Positions 32,801-45,100 of a stretch of 64,000 bases of DNA are shown piece by piece (positions within the stretch are counted from its first letter, which is position 1; each line of letters begins with the position of its first letter). The stretch spans positions 25,955,320 through 26,019,319 of the forward strand of contig NC_134428.1 of NCBI RefSeq assembly GCF_030867145.1. Reading direction: 5' to 3'. The notes under the pieces are model-generated. The model was not told the origin of the DNA, ran no database searches, and saw only the letters and a program-made list of their open reading frames with translations. Source of the stretch: Opisthocomus hoazin (Eukaryota > Chordata > Aves > Opisthocomiformes > Opisthocomidae). The position numbers and the translations under genes are program-made.

Positions 32801-33779
32801 ATGTATAAAAGATAATCATACGTTGTTTCTGAGGCAAAACTTCTGGAGGAGTTGTTCTAGATGCTAAAAAGCCCGTAAAACACTAGTTAGTTCCAGTGGA
32901 TTGAGTAGGAGGTTCTGCAAATGAGACTGCTCTGCCAAGAGGCACAGCTTCAGCTTCTAAATAGCCTCCTTATCTCCTGACTTCCAAGCAGTGGCAACTA
33001 AAACAAACACAGCCTCCAGCTGAGGAGGTCCATGAAGGGCGGGCTGCCAGGAGGCCGAACCAGAGGAAGCTGCTCCGCACATGCCCCGGGCGCGGGATTT
33101 TCCCCGTGCGCCGTGTTCTGGGCACTCTCAGGATGGAAAGCCTCAGCCAGGTGGGTTGCTGGAGCGCCGAGCAAGAGGCAGCAGTGAAACCTCTACATGG
33201 TGTCTAAACCTGCTCTCAGGTGTGGTGTCCTGCACGCGCTGAGTGAGAAGTGGTGGGACCCCAGTCGCTGAGCTGGGACCCGGGAGGACGAGAAGGAGCA
33301 CGCCGTGGGTGCGCGCCGAACTCTCCTGATCCTCACCCCTCTTTCTCAGCAGCAGAAAGCCCAAACAGGCCGAGAATGTGATTTCCAAAGAGGTTTCGTT
33401 ATTTAAGAATCTGAATTTAGTTCAAAAAAAAGTGGTGAAGCTTCCTGTTCTTATGATCACCAAGTGAAATTGGAAAATGTCTGTAAAAATTCAGGTAGCA
33501 GAAGTAATAGAAAATCAAAACTCTATTTAAGTTGCCATTACTTTTGGAGCTGATCATAAAATTTTTAAAATTTATAGATCAAGTCTTAAAAATTAAGGCT
33601 GCAGATACGTTACACGTTATTATCTTGTAACTACTGCAGCAGTGTTTGAGCAGCTGTACGCCGGTTATTAAGGGTTTGACTTTTTCAGTGAGTTTCGAAC
33701 GCAGAATTTCCCCCATGTTGGGGCAGCACCAGCCATGCTGGTGGCATCTCGCCCGACAGATCGTCCCAGGATTCCTCCG

Positions 33780-34140
33780 TCCTGCTCATGGAGGTCGTCA
33801 GCAGCCAGAGCCCCCCTTCCACCGCCGCCGAGGGGGCTGGAGAGACCCCGGGCTGGCTCTGCCGGCAGCTCTGCCCCAGCGCACCCTGTGCTCGGGGAGC
33901 GTCGAGTGGAGAAGCGGCGTGGAGCCCCCTCGCCGCGGCAGCTGCCCCGCGCTGGGCGCCGCGCCCGGAACGCCGTGTTCCCAGTCGTGTGATTTAACCA
34001 CACGATCCTGTTTCCTCTTGAAGCTTTGCAAAAGCACTTCAGCAAGGCAGGTCCCCGGGGGGCTGTGGTGGGCTCCTGCGGGAGCTCGCCGCCCCGCGCA
34101 GCCCAGCCCCCGGGACCGGAGGACCCCCCGGCTTCCGTCA
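33780..34140. other. CG-rich patch between gene 3' ends (possible orphan CpG island)
   Basis: A stretch with dense CG dinucleotides lies between two convergent genes, where no promoter is expected. Sequence on both sides is AT-rich (33400-33640 and 34240-34265). No start codon with a recognisable product follows in either direction. Confidence 0.4.
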
Positions 34141-34647
34141 CGTGGCGGCGAGCACAGCACCTCCCCTCCTTGCACCCCGCAGCCATCAGCCTCTGGCCCG
34201 CGCTGAACTGCGCCTGCTGCCAACAGGAAACTTACCGGCAACTTTTTAATTAATTTATTTATTGCCGAGAGTGGTACTGTGAAATGGCCTGGCACTTCCT
34301 CCCGGTGCCGGAGTCGTTACGGAGGCTGGAGGGTTTATCTCCCCCCCACATCGAACGGCTGTGCCCACCTGCGGGCGAGCCTGGACAGACCCCGAGCAGC
34401 AAACGCGAGCAGGGCACCCGCGGGCTGCGAAAGCAAAGGGCCGGGTTTCTGTCGCTCGCTTTCCACGGTAGCTGTTTAGAGGTGGAAACACTGCGACCTC
34501 CGGAGTCAGAAGTAGCTGGGGGCCCGAGCCCGGGGCCCGAGCCTCAGTGCAGCACCGCGGCAGCACGCGCTGTGCCGTGCCTCGGCGTCCGTCAGGCCAC
34601 GGCCCTGCAGCTGCCGTTGGGACACCGGGGCTTCTCCCCGTCACCAG

Positions 34648-35460
34648 GAGCCCTGCACGAGATCCCGGCCGCGGAGCCCTGCATGGGATCCCGGCCTCGG
34701 AGCCCTGCGTGGGATCCTGGCCGTGGAGCCCTGCACGGGATCCCGGCCTCGGCGCCCTGCATGGGATCCCGGCTGCGGAGCCCTGCGTGGGATCCCGGCC
34801 TCGGTGCCCTGCGTGGGATCCTGGCCGCGGAGCCCTGCACGGGATCCTGGCCTCGGAGCCCTGCACGGGATCCCGGCCTCGGCGCCCTGCATGGGATCCC
34901 GGCTGCGGAGCCCTGCGTGGGATCCCGGCCTCGGTGCCCTGCGTGGGATCCTGGCCGCGGAGCCCTGCACGGGATCCCGGCCTCGGCGCCCTGCGTGGGA
35001 TCCCGGCCTCGGCGCCCTGCGTGGGATCCTGGCCTCGGCGCCCTGCGTGGGATCCTGGCCTCGGCGCCCTGCGTGGGATCCCGGCCTCGGCGCCCTGCAC
35101 GGGATCCCGGCCTCGGCACCCTGCACGGGATCCCGGCCTCGGAGCCCTGCATGGGATCCCGGCCTCGGAGCCCTGCGTGGGATCCCGGCCTCGGGGCCCT
35201 GCATGGGATCCCGGCCTCGGAGCCCTGCGTGGGATCCCGGCCTCGGAGCCCTCGTGGGATCCTGGCCTCGGAGCCCTGCGTGGGATCCTGGCCTCGGAGC
35301 CCTGCGTGGGATCCCAGCCGCGGAGCCCTGCGTGGGATCCCGGCCTCGGAGCCCTGCGTGGGATCCTGGCCTCGGAGCCCTGCACGGGATCCCGGCCACG
35401 GAGCCCTGCGTGGGATCCCGGCCGCGGAGCCCTGCGTGGGATCCTGGCCGCGGAGCCCGG
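34648..35460. repeat. 26-bp minisatellite with BamHI site, about 31 copies
   Basis: Tandem 26-base units of the form GGAGCCCTGCGTGGGATCCC followed by GGCCTC. Almost every unit carries GGATCC. Variants mostly alternate at a few positions (GCAC, GCAT or GCGT; CCTCG or CCGCG), and one unit near 35250 is shortened. Because 26 is not a multiple of three and the unit has no stop, several frames on both strands stay open for 250-420 codons with a 26-residue periodicity. That is the signature of a non-coding array. Confidence 0.97.
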
Positions 35461-35631
35461 CCCCTGCCCTTGGCAGCTGCCCCCGCCCCGCTCGGCTGCC
35501 TGGGACATGCTTCCCACTCACAGGTGAGCGAAAGCCCTTGTTAAAAAGAAAGCGTGACTTGTGACTACGTGGCAATACTGATTTATACGAGGTCGATACA
35601 CGCAGCAAGAGCCTGACGTGACTCCGTGGGG

Positions 35632-35637
35632 TTTATT
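35632..35637 (-). terminator. SCNN1B: SCNN1B polyadenylation signal (AATAAA on minus strand)
   Basis: TTTATT on the plus strand gives AATAAA on the minus strand, 185 bases after the SCNN1B stop codon. It fits a short 3' UTR (35821 down to about 35615). Confidence 0.75.
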
Positions 35638-35821
35638 ACAGGGTTTATCAGACAGAGCGTCCTCACGGTGAACACCAAGTCGGGGAGGGGAGGGGAGGGC
35701 AGCCAAGGGCGTTTTAGTTCCTTCCTAATTTGGGCAGAGACGAGGAGATTGCTCAGCAAGTGACGAGCCGCGCGCGGCGACGGCAGCCGGCTGTCGGTGG
35801 CCCATGGCGGGTGGCCGCTGC
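35638..35821 (-). other. SCNN1B: SCNN1B 3' UTR
   Basis: Non-coding stretch between the SCNN1B stop and its polyadenylation signal. The proximal half is CG-rich, and the distal part contains a run of GGGGA units (35679-35697). I recognise no binding site with confidence. Confidence 0.7.
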
Positions 35822-36187
35822 TCACTCGGGTTCGGCGTCGCTGTCGGGACCGAGGGCGTCGAGCGGCTGGACGCGCAGCGAGTCGTAGTTGGGCGGGGGG
35901 GTGCCGGGCTCGGGGGGCAGCGCCTCGTCCCGGGGGAGGGCACCCGCGTCCTCGTGCTGGAAGCCCAGGTTGGTGTGAGCCTCCACCAGCTCCGACACGG
36001 TCGGGGGCGCGTCCGGGTACCGCGCCTGCGCCCGCTTCTGCTTCAGGCCTTTGCACCAGCTGATGACGTTAATGACGGTGATCCACAGCGAGTCGATGAT
36101 GATTTCCCCGAACTCGATGAGGCACAGCACCGAGCCCCCCATCCAGAACCCGAACTGGCCTCCCAGGCTCGACAGCAGCCAGACGAT
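35822..36187 (-). CDS. SCNN1B: SCNN1B last exon: TM2, pore and PY motif
   Basis: 121 residues plus stop. They begin [20 protein letters not shown], the pre-TM2 and pore region containing the degenerin-site serine area and the GGS selectivity filter. [10 protein letters not shown] follows at the inner membrane face, then the conserved [12 protein letters not shown]. The PY motif PPPNYDSL (673-680) recruits NEDD4-family ubiquitin ligases for endocytosis; mutations here cause Liddle syndrome in humans. The tail ends in an acidic run. Confidence 0.97.
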   Translation of the reverse strand: MVWLLSSLGGQFGFWMGGSVLCLIEFGEIIIDSLWITVINVISWCKGLKQKRAQARYPDAPPTVSELVEAHTNLGFQHEDAGALPRDEALPPEPGTPPPNYDSLRVQPLDALGPDSDAEPE

Positions 36188-39100
36188 CTGCGGGGAGGAG
36201 AGCGGAGTGAGCCAGGGCGGTGGGCTCCGGTCCCTGATCCACCCCCGCCGATCACCGCGGTGCTGGTGCCGCGCTGGGTGATGCCCTTCGTGCCCCCGGG
36301 ACCTGCCTGCCGAGCCCCTCGCCTTGCCGGTGCTGCTTCGCAGCGACCTGCCCCGCACCGCGGACATGAGAAGCGGCAGCGCCGAGGGGCTCGGCAGACT
36401 CCCAGTGAGGGGCATCTCCGGACGGGTCTGATCGGCCCCGTGGAGCTGCGCCCTGTTTCTGCGTCTGCTGGCCAGGCGCTTGCAGCGCGCGGTGGCACCG
36501 AGCGGCGCGGGTGGGCACTCACCGTCGTGGCGGCGGACTCCGAGATGGTGCGGTAGTTGTACTCCTGGAAGTAAATGTTGAGCTTGATGATCCCGTTCCT
36601 GTAAGGGAGAGAGGGCAGCTCAGCACAGAGCCGGGCTGCGGGCACCCCACGCCTCTGCTCCGACTCCTGCCCGCGGGGAGGGCTCCTGCCCAGCCGGAGC
36701 TGCTCATGAGCGTCACAGAATCACAGAATGGTAGGGGTTGGAAGGGACCTCTGTGGGTCATCTAGTCCAACCCTCCTGCCGAAGCAGGGTCACCCAGAGC
36801 AGGCTGCACAGGACCTTGTCCAGGCAGGTCTTGAATATCTCCAGAGAAGGAGACTCCACAACCTCCCTGGGCAGCCTGTTCCAGTGCTCCGTCACCCTCA
36901 GAGGGAAGAAGTTCTTCCTCATCTTCAGCTGGAACTTCCTGTGCCTCAGTTTGTGCCCATTGCCCCTTGTCCACTGGGACTTCTGCCGGGCACGTGGGAG
37001 AAGTTAAAAGTGCCACTGGCTGCGAAGGGAAGAGAGGCGGTTCTGGAGTTCCTCCTGAAGAACCACCTGGGCACCTGGAAGCTCCTTTGGGGCTGTTTGC
37101 TTTGTCTTGCCAAGTGCCCTGGTTGGTCTCAAAGGGCCATCACCCCTCCTCGGTGCCCTGCACCTCGTGTTCCCGAGTGCCCGCGCGGAGCAGCTGCGTC
37201 ACGAATGACCGCGTTACAGGGGCGTAAGGTGTACAGATCCGCCAGCATCTGTGCAGCCATTTCCTGCTTCCCCAGGGGGTTTTGCCTTGGGGAAAAAACC
37301 TCCTTCTTTCCCCCTAATTCAGGGTTGAGGTTGTCAAAGGGTAACTCAGCAGTTACCCCAATTTTGGTGCATCCCCGACTGCTGCTGGCAGGTTCAGAGA
37401 TGTCAGCACGAAGGGATGAACGTTACGATCCAGGAGCTGTGGACCCTGGCGCTCGTAGCTTCAGAGCTTCCAGGCTCCTGTGTGCAAACTGTTAGGAGGA
37501 CTGCAGTTAACGTTGATTTTAACTTCACTCACGTTGGTCTGACCTGGTTTGTCACTGCCGAGAGCGGAGGATCCGCACGAGGGGCATTTCAGATTTGCTT
37601 TGTGTACCTTCCAGGCAAACATGTGCCAGATCTTGTCCTCCCTTTGCATCAGCACACGTGCGCTCTGGCCCATCGCCAAGGCTGGTGTTAATCTAACGTT
37701 AACAGGCTCGGTAGAGAAGATAAAGTGGCTGTTCCTTTCGCTTACCTGTCCAGAGTCACATTTGTTGACATATCTCTTTCATAAGACAGAATATGGAAAA
37801 TCCAGTCCTAGGAAAACACAGTTTGTTCAGAACCGGGCAGAAGCATCCTCTCTGGGTGCCTGCGGGGCAGGACCCGAGGGAGCCGCAGGACCCCCGGGGA
37901 GGAGGGGCTGCCGGGGGGGTGTCCCTCCCCCCCGCCCATGCCCCCGCACTAGGGTTTGTCTGCGCGCTGGGAATGCGTGAGTGAGCAGAGAGGCACTTGC
38001 TGCTCTGGAAATGCTGAGTGACTCAGGTGGCTGGGGACAGGTAGTTATTAGTGAACGTTTCAAAACAAGGAACCGGTGTTACCTCCGAGGCCTCGGACGG
38101 CCAGTCCGCCATGGAGATGGTCATCTTGTACTGGGTGTCGCTGGGGAGGGGAAAGGAGAACATTGCTCAGAAGCGTGCCCTCCTCTGAAGTCACTGGAAC
38201 TTCAGTTCCCATGCAGGAAAGCAGCCTCGCTTGATTTGCTGCCATTTCAGAGAGGTCGGAAGTCATGGGAGACGAAATGCAGGATCCCCTCCACCGTCAC
38301 AGCTGCCAGAAACGGCGTGTGTACTTACTTGCACGTTTCCTTACAAGAGTCAATACAAATCTGTCTGTGTTTTATACTCGATCTCAGTGAGGAATAGCAA
38401 TATGCTGTTTGGTGAAAACAAAAAATCAAAGCATCTGTTTAGATAAGGACCCCACTTACTGGCTTATATCAGTTTCACGTAATAAAATAAATATTTAGGT
38501 GCTGCCTTCCCCTCTAACCTTCCTTTCCTCGAGAAGCTTGGGCAAAGCGGTCAGACCATATAACAATAAATTCAAAATAAACTTCAGTTTTCTGCAGGCA
38601 GTTTCTAGGAGCCAGCTCGCCCGACGTCAGTGGGTTTGGCACAGCCCTGGCCAGCTGCCGGGGGCACCGGTGCTGCCGGGCTCTGTCCGGCCGTGGCGGA
38701 GCACCGACCCCCCGGGTCCTTGCAGCAGCCCCTTGCCCCTGCTGCACACACCTTGTCTCTGGGCTCTGCGGGCGCGGAGGCCTGGAGCATTGCCCCTTTT
38801 CCTCTTCCTTGCGTACCCAGAGGCTCCCGTTGCCTCCCCGGCCGGAGCCAGCCCTGCCCCGGGTCAGCGCGGGGCCCGAGGCCCGCGGCCAGGGCCGAGG
38901 TTTCCCCCCTTTTCCCCGGCACTGACCCAACGGCCGCGGGGACATTGGACACAGGCAAAAGCCATTCCGCTCCCGTCCCTCCTGCGTGCCGGCACGCCGG
39001 GCAGGCTCTGCAGCTGGCTTTGTTCGTGTGCTTACCCCAACCCGGGTTATCTTCGTTATTGCAGTAATTCACCCCTTCGGGCAGAGGAAACATATAGTGC

Positions 39101-42100
39101 CCACATCCACAGAGTTCGACCATGTCATTCTGGAAGCAAGAGCGCAGGCAAGCCTGGAAAGAGGGAAGAGGGAGCTGCTCAGACGTGGGCTGCAGCCCCT
39201 GCCCGCCTCGGTGCTGCCGGCGGCTGCGCGGCTCTGCGGCGTTTGCTCCCTCTGGCACTGGGCAGCTGACGGGGGCCGCGCACGGGGAAGGCCGAAGCGG
39301 CAGAGCCCGAGTCCGTCCCCGCGCAACAGCACGATCCCGTCCTCCAGCGCCCGCCGAGCATCGCCTGGCGGGCTCTGGCAGCCGGCACACGTGGCACTGC
39401 CGACGGCGAGACGAGGTGGGCGGATGAGCTGCCGCCTGCAGAGCTGCGCTGCAGGTACCGGGTTTAGGATGCTCAGGTGTTCGGGGACATCCCGGCTGTG
39501 CGCTGCCCCTGGGTCAGCCACCTCGCAGGAGCAGCGGGAACTCAGTTTCTGCTTCCAGTCGCGCAAGAAACTGCTCATTTCTTAACTATTTAGGGCTTCG
39601 CGGAAGTAATACAGAGTTTCCAAGAAGGGATAAAAACGTTCTGCGACACCCATAGACGCTGCTGTTGTCTCCAGGCTTTGTACTGACAAAGGGCTGGCTT
39701 CCACTTTAAAGCTGGGACTCTAAAAATACTTCAGCATAAAGAGCAGGTTCTAGAAATCTGAATTATCTTATCTGTGCATCTGCTGCTCTCCGCGAAAGGA
39801 CTGCAGCCGCCGCTCGGGCAGCGTGCGAGCCGGGCTGCAGCGCTGCCGTGAGCTCAGCGAGGCATGACGTTAATCACCCGAGACCGGAGCGGGGTTCTGG
39901 ACGAAACGGTGCACAAAGCAATAACAAACTCTGAGAGAAGATAATTAAATTTAACAGCTCCAGCTAGGCAGAGCGACCAGAGAATTTCTGTGCGACACAA
40001 AGCGCTTACAAAGTTCACTGCAGTCAGGGAGCGAGGGGAAGGTCTGATGCTGCTGAGAGGTCTCTGAAGTGACGTGAATTATGCGGACGCAGAACCCCGG
40101 TCAGCGTTCAGCAACATTTAAGTAATAATGCAATCATTTCAAGCATTTGCTTAAACGCTATACAAGCATCTTAAAAAACAGGGCAAAGTGGTCCAATCGT
40201 TGGAGTTACATAAAGGCAGAAATATGAAACCACCCGTGCTGGAGCAAAGCCCTCCCGCTGGCCTGGGGTGTATTCTGCAGGCTTTGGTAAATCACCCCCA
40301 AAATGGTTTTGCTCTTTTCCTTATTGCCAGATCTCGCCCTCCAGAAATGCTTCTGCCTTATGTTATAGCCTGTTACAAATTAACCAGTGCTTAATGTTTA
40401 CACTGTATTTTCCTACAGATTCAAGGGTTACAAACACTCGACTTTCTCATCCCGATTTTAAAGTGAAGAAAAGGCAAAGGTCTGTCTGCATTTCCTATAC
40501 AAAACAAGCAGGCATTTTCAGGCTGAAAAATGGCTTCATTCCCATAAAGAGAAAAGGATTAGAAAGAGTAGGAGCGTCCAGGAGAGGAGTCCCCTCCTCG
40601 CAGGGTGACCATTACCTGCGCACACGGCATCGGAGCTGCTCTGCCCGTGAGCGCGATGCCGCGGCGGCAGCCCGGAGCACGGCAGCTGCCCGGAGAGCTT
40701 CCACCCTGCCAGAGCTGCCCGGGCCCAGCCGCAGGAGCTCCCGTGGCCGTCGCAGCAGCGGTGACGGCGGCAGAGGCAGCTGTGGTGGCTGCTCGGTAAC
40801 CCCCGGGCAGCACAGGGACCGTGGTGGGCTGCAGAGCTGCTCCCGCGGGAGCCTCGAGGGGTTCAGCAAGGCCACGCGCGAGGTCCTGCCCACGGGTCGG
40901 GGCAGTGCCCAGCACAGACACCGGCTGGGTGGAGAACGGACCGAGAGCAGCCCTGAGGAGAAGGACTTGGGGTGCTGGGGGACCAGAAGCTCAGCATGAC
41001 CCAGCAGTGTGCACTGCCAGCCCCAAAAGCCAACCGTGCCCCGGGCTGCATCTCCAGCAGCGTGGGCACGGGGTGAGGGGGGGATTCTGCCCCTCTGCCC
41101 CACTCTGCTGAGACCCCCCGGGAGTCCCGCGCCCAGCTCCGGAGCCCTCAGCACAGGACAGAGCTGGAGCTGTGGGAGCGGGGCCAGAGGAGGCCCCAGC
41201 AATGATCCGAGGGCTGGAACCCCTCTGCTGGGAGGAGAGGCTGGGAGAGCTGGGGCTGCTCAGCCTGGGGAGGAGAAGGCACCGGGGAGACCTCAGAGCA
41301 GCTGCCAGGGCCTGGAGGGGCTGCGAGAGAGCTGGAGAGGGGCTGGGACAAGGGCAGGGGGTGACGGGACGAGGGGTGATGGCTTTAGACTGAAAGTGGG
41401 CAGATTTAGGTTAAATATAAGAAAGAAATTCTTCCCCGTGAGGGTGGTGAAACACTGGCCCAGGTTCCCCAGAGGAGCTGGGGCTGCCCCCTCCCCGGCA
41501 GGGCTCAAGGCCAGGCTGGACGGGACTGGGAGCACCCTGGGCTGGGGGAAGGGGTCCCTGCCCAGGGCAGGGGGGTGGAAAGAGGTGTTGTGTAAGGTCC
41601 CTTCCAACCCAACGCGTTCTGTGATTCTACAACTCGAGGTTAGCCTGACGGCGTGGGGAACGACTAGACTCTACCCCTTGCTGGTTGAGCTGCCTGTAGT
41701 TAAAAGGTTCCAGCCAAGCATGAAAATTGTAGAGAAGAAAGATATTCTCACAGCTGCAAAAGAAATTAATTGCCTTAACAACATGGCTTGAGCAGTTATT
41801 CTTTTTAAAGGGGAAAATCTGCTCTGCAGCCTCCTGCGGCCGCGGTGGGCAGCCGGCAGAGCAGCGTCGGGTCCCCGGGGAGGACGGGCAGCTCCGCGCT
41901 CCCAACCGGACGCTCGGGAAGAGATATTTTCCTGGTGTTCCCTACGTTACTAAGGAACTGGCATTAGCCAAAGCTGTTGGGAGTTTCAGCCCGTTTCAGA
42001 TGCTCTGCCCTGCACCTAAGGAAGGGGCTGGGGCTCAGTGGTCCCCAGCTCCCCAGGGAGCGAGGCCAGGTGGGATGGGAGCCCGAGGTCTCCTTGGCCG

Positions 42101-45100
42101 ACGCTGCGGTTCTGCCGTCCGAGCCGAGGCAGTAACTGACTGGTGTGAGACGGCAGCCGGGGCTGCTCGGGGAGCCCGAAGGGGAGGAAACTGCAGAACC
42201 GGGGGTTCTTAAGGGCCCGAGGGGCCCAGGCAATCCCTGCTGTCACTCTGTTTGCTTTGCAGGGTGAGCGGGAACCGTCGGCTCTGGGGAGCCGAGCCCG
42301 GAGGTGGCAGGGTGCAAGGAGGGACCAGCATTAAACTGCGCTCCTGTCTGGAGGTAAAAATGTTTGCGTTTTTGTTGGGCAGTTAGCACATGGCAGGGTC
42401 CCGTTAACAGCAGAGATCCCGGGGGCTTCGCTGTGGTTTGGCTTTTGAGAAAATTACAGAAATGACCGTTTTCATCTCTCTCAAAATGAAACAAACTTCA
42501 TGCCTGGATAAGGGAACAAGACCTGCTGATGCCCTTTCCTGGGTGTAGGAGCTGTTTCAGTGCGAGAATGAAAACTGAACATTACACTGCACTGTGCTGC
42601 CTGCCAGAGCAAAGTTCCTGATCTTCTGATGCCAGTTTTAGTACCCGCATCATCAGATCTGGCTCCTGCAAGACACAGTGATTTCCACTGGATCCACGGG
42701 GATCGTTTCCAAGCCTGGGGCTACGGAGTGCTCAGACAGAGTGCTGGTTTACTACCAGAGAAGAAGGTTTAGGTTTTGCTTTCTGCTTTATCATTGCTGA
42801 CACTGCAGTAGTCCTGCATGCTAGTCAAAGATTTTAACTGCTTCGATGATTTTTCCTAAACAGCCTCGTTTGATTTAAAAACGTGTTTTACCTGTATGGA
42901 ATAGGAAGTATTATACTGGCTGTAGAGATTTTTGACGGGGACATCAGACCCGTTCATGGTGCAGTCACTGTAGGGATAGCCCATCCGTTCCAGCTCGTCC
43001 TGAAAGAAAACCCAAACAGCACACTTCAGCGGTCATCGCTCCTCCCCAGATCCCTGGTGCCCATGTTCTAGAGACTCTGTCATTCCTGTATTCCCTGCTG
43101 GCTTTGGAAAAAATCAGAGCACGGTGGGCGGCAGAGCTGAAGGAGATGCAGCCCGTTCCCAGGGCCGCTGGAGGCAGATGAGGGTGTTCAAGAGCAGCAT
43201 GTTTTAGCAAGGCACCTTCTGACATGCCAAAGGAAGAGGGAACAATGACCTGAGCTCAATATTTTGGCTTCAATAAAGCACTTTGCCAGGACAGTTACAT
43301 AAAAGTCTCCATAAACTGATCCAGCCCACAGCTAGCGTATACCTTGACCCTTTTGGTTTGAGCCAGTTCAGCCAAGACTTAAAACAAACTTGGTTGCAGT
43401 CCCATCAGATAACATTATTCTCAGACAATCTGCTCCAGAGGAATGCCACACATACCACTAACACGCCGATGGAGGTTTCCGTCCCGGCCATTGCATAGAT
43501 GCCCTGGTCCTTAAGGAAGGGGAAGCTCTTCTGTTGGTGCAGCATGAGCCTGGCCCCGGCAGCGGACGACAGGTAGGGGATATAGTCCTGCTGGCTGATG
43601 TCCAGAATTAGCTTCAGCCCTGGGACAGCAGACAAAGCACTCAGAACAAGAACCGTACCGAAATGCGAGTCTTTGGAAGAAAACAGAGGCTGCTTTCTTC
43701 TCGCTGTGCACAGGCATCTCTGTTCCTTGGGGAAGAGCTGGGGCCTGGCTGTCACAGCAGCCCTGCGTGGGCACAGATACGCACGACGGTGAATGCACAG
43801 GGTGGAAATGTCTGGGTGAACGTTCAGACATTGCCTCAGATATTTCAGCTATCCAGATGTTACCCTTCTGCTACGTGCAACAGCTGGATCATACTGTGAC
43901 ACATCTCCCTTTTGGGAGCTTACGCCCTGCTGGAAAGCCGCTCCTCCCTGCTGCAGAGCTCCAGCGACACGGGAATTGTCACCCTGGGATATCGGACAGA
44001 AATGGCCGCTGAGAGACAGAGTAACCCCCAGCACTGCTGCTGCTTCGGCTCCTTCCTCAGCAGAGATCTCTCTTACCAAACTCGGCTCCAGGGTTGGAAG
44101 AATTCAAAGCCTCTTCGTCCATGCCCCAGTTAAAGATGTAGCAGTTACCGTGGTCTGGGTGATAGATTTGGGTGAAATTCCTGGAAGAATCATGCACATA
44201 AGACTGTGACTCTCGGGGAGGACTAAAGGGTTATAGAATAATACATCTGGTGGGACCGGTACTTGGTGGTTAGGTCTGGGATTCACTTTAAATTGCGTCG
44301 TTTGCTGAATGCCTGTATAGAAATTTCAGCTGATATAATTTCAATCAATCTGCTGCTGAAAAAAAGAGCAAAGCAAGGTACGGGTGTGTGCTGTGACACA
44401 GCCGCTGGGAATAACGCTTTGTCGGAGTGCAGAGGAGTCGTTTGTCACACAGATGAGACAGGAATAATTGCTCGATCCGAGCTGTGGTAACGGGTTTTGG
44501 CTGGTGCTGTAGCTCATTCTTTGATACCAATTCTCTGTTGCCCTCTTTGCAGAAGGGGCGTTGCAGAAGGGCAGGACTCCGTGCAGCCCCGGGTGCTGCT
44601 CTGCGCCCACGTTTCTCCAAACTGGATAGAGAAGTTTGGCGTTCACAAGAAACAACGGTGGCTAAAAAGCATTTCTCAGAGCCTTGTGTGAAAAGAGGAG
44701 GGGCTGTAACCGGGGGCCGCACTGCTGTGCCGGGCACGCGGCCTCAGCACCTGGCTGGCAGCGCGGCATCACCAAATGCCCTGGGCAGCTCTCATGGGTG
44801 CTGTTAGTCTGGATGTGTCCAAAACTAAAACTCAAGCCAGCACTATCCCAAAATGACCTGTTTCAGCCAGGATCACATCCAGAAACGCTCTGGGAGATGC
44901 TGTTAGCGTTAAGGACCAGCAGAAGTCTCTTTATTAACTGATACATACCTTAAAAAGAGAAAAGAAAAAGGCTGCCATGCCTTTAGCATCCTGTACCGTT
45001 CCTGGTGTGACAGAATAGGGCAGGGAGCTCTGTGTGCACCTACTTGTAGTTGCAGGGCTCGGCCCCATAGAGACAGGCCAGGATCATGTCTTCGGCCTGG

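Larger units (their letters stand above)
29836..35631. other. Intergenic gap between convergent COG7 and SCNN1B
   Basis: About 5.8 kb holding no recognisable gene. The first 1.5 kb is AT-rich. Two GC-rich, CG-rich patches lie at about 31600-31870 and 33780-34140, and the 26-bp minisatellite fills 34648-35460. I saw no tRNA, conserved exon or CR1 here. The many short reading frames lack family similarity. Confidence 0.6.

Noticed and set aside
34255-35608. Several overlapping long reading frames (252-426 codons) on both strands with Gly/Pro/Arg/Ala-rich periodic proteins
   Set aside because: They are produced by the 26-bp stop-free minisatellite; periodicity of 26 residues in every frame and openness on both strands show non-coding repeat DNA.
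36728-37495. 255-codon plus-strand frame
   Set aside because: It starts in the inverted CR1 fragment and runs antisense through an SCNN1B intron; the opening peptide is CR1-derived.
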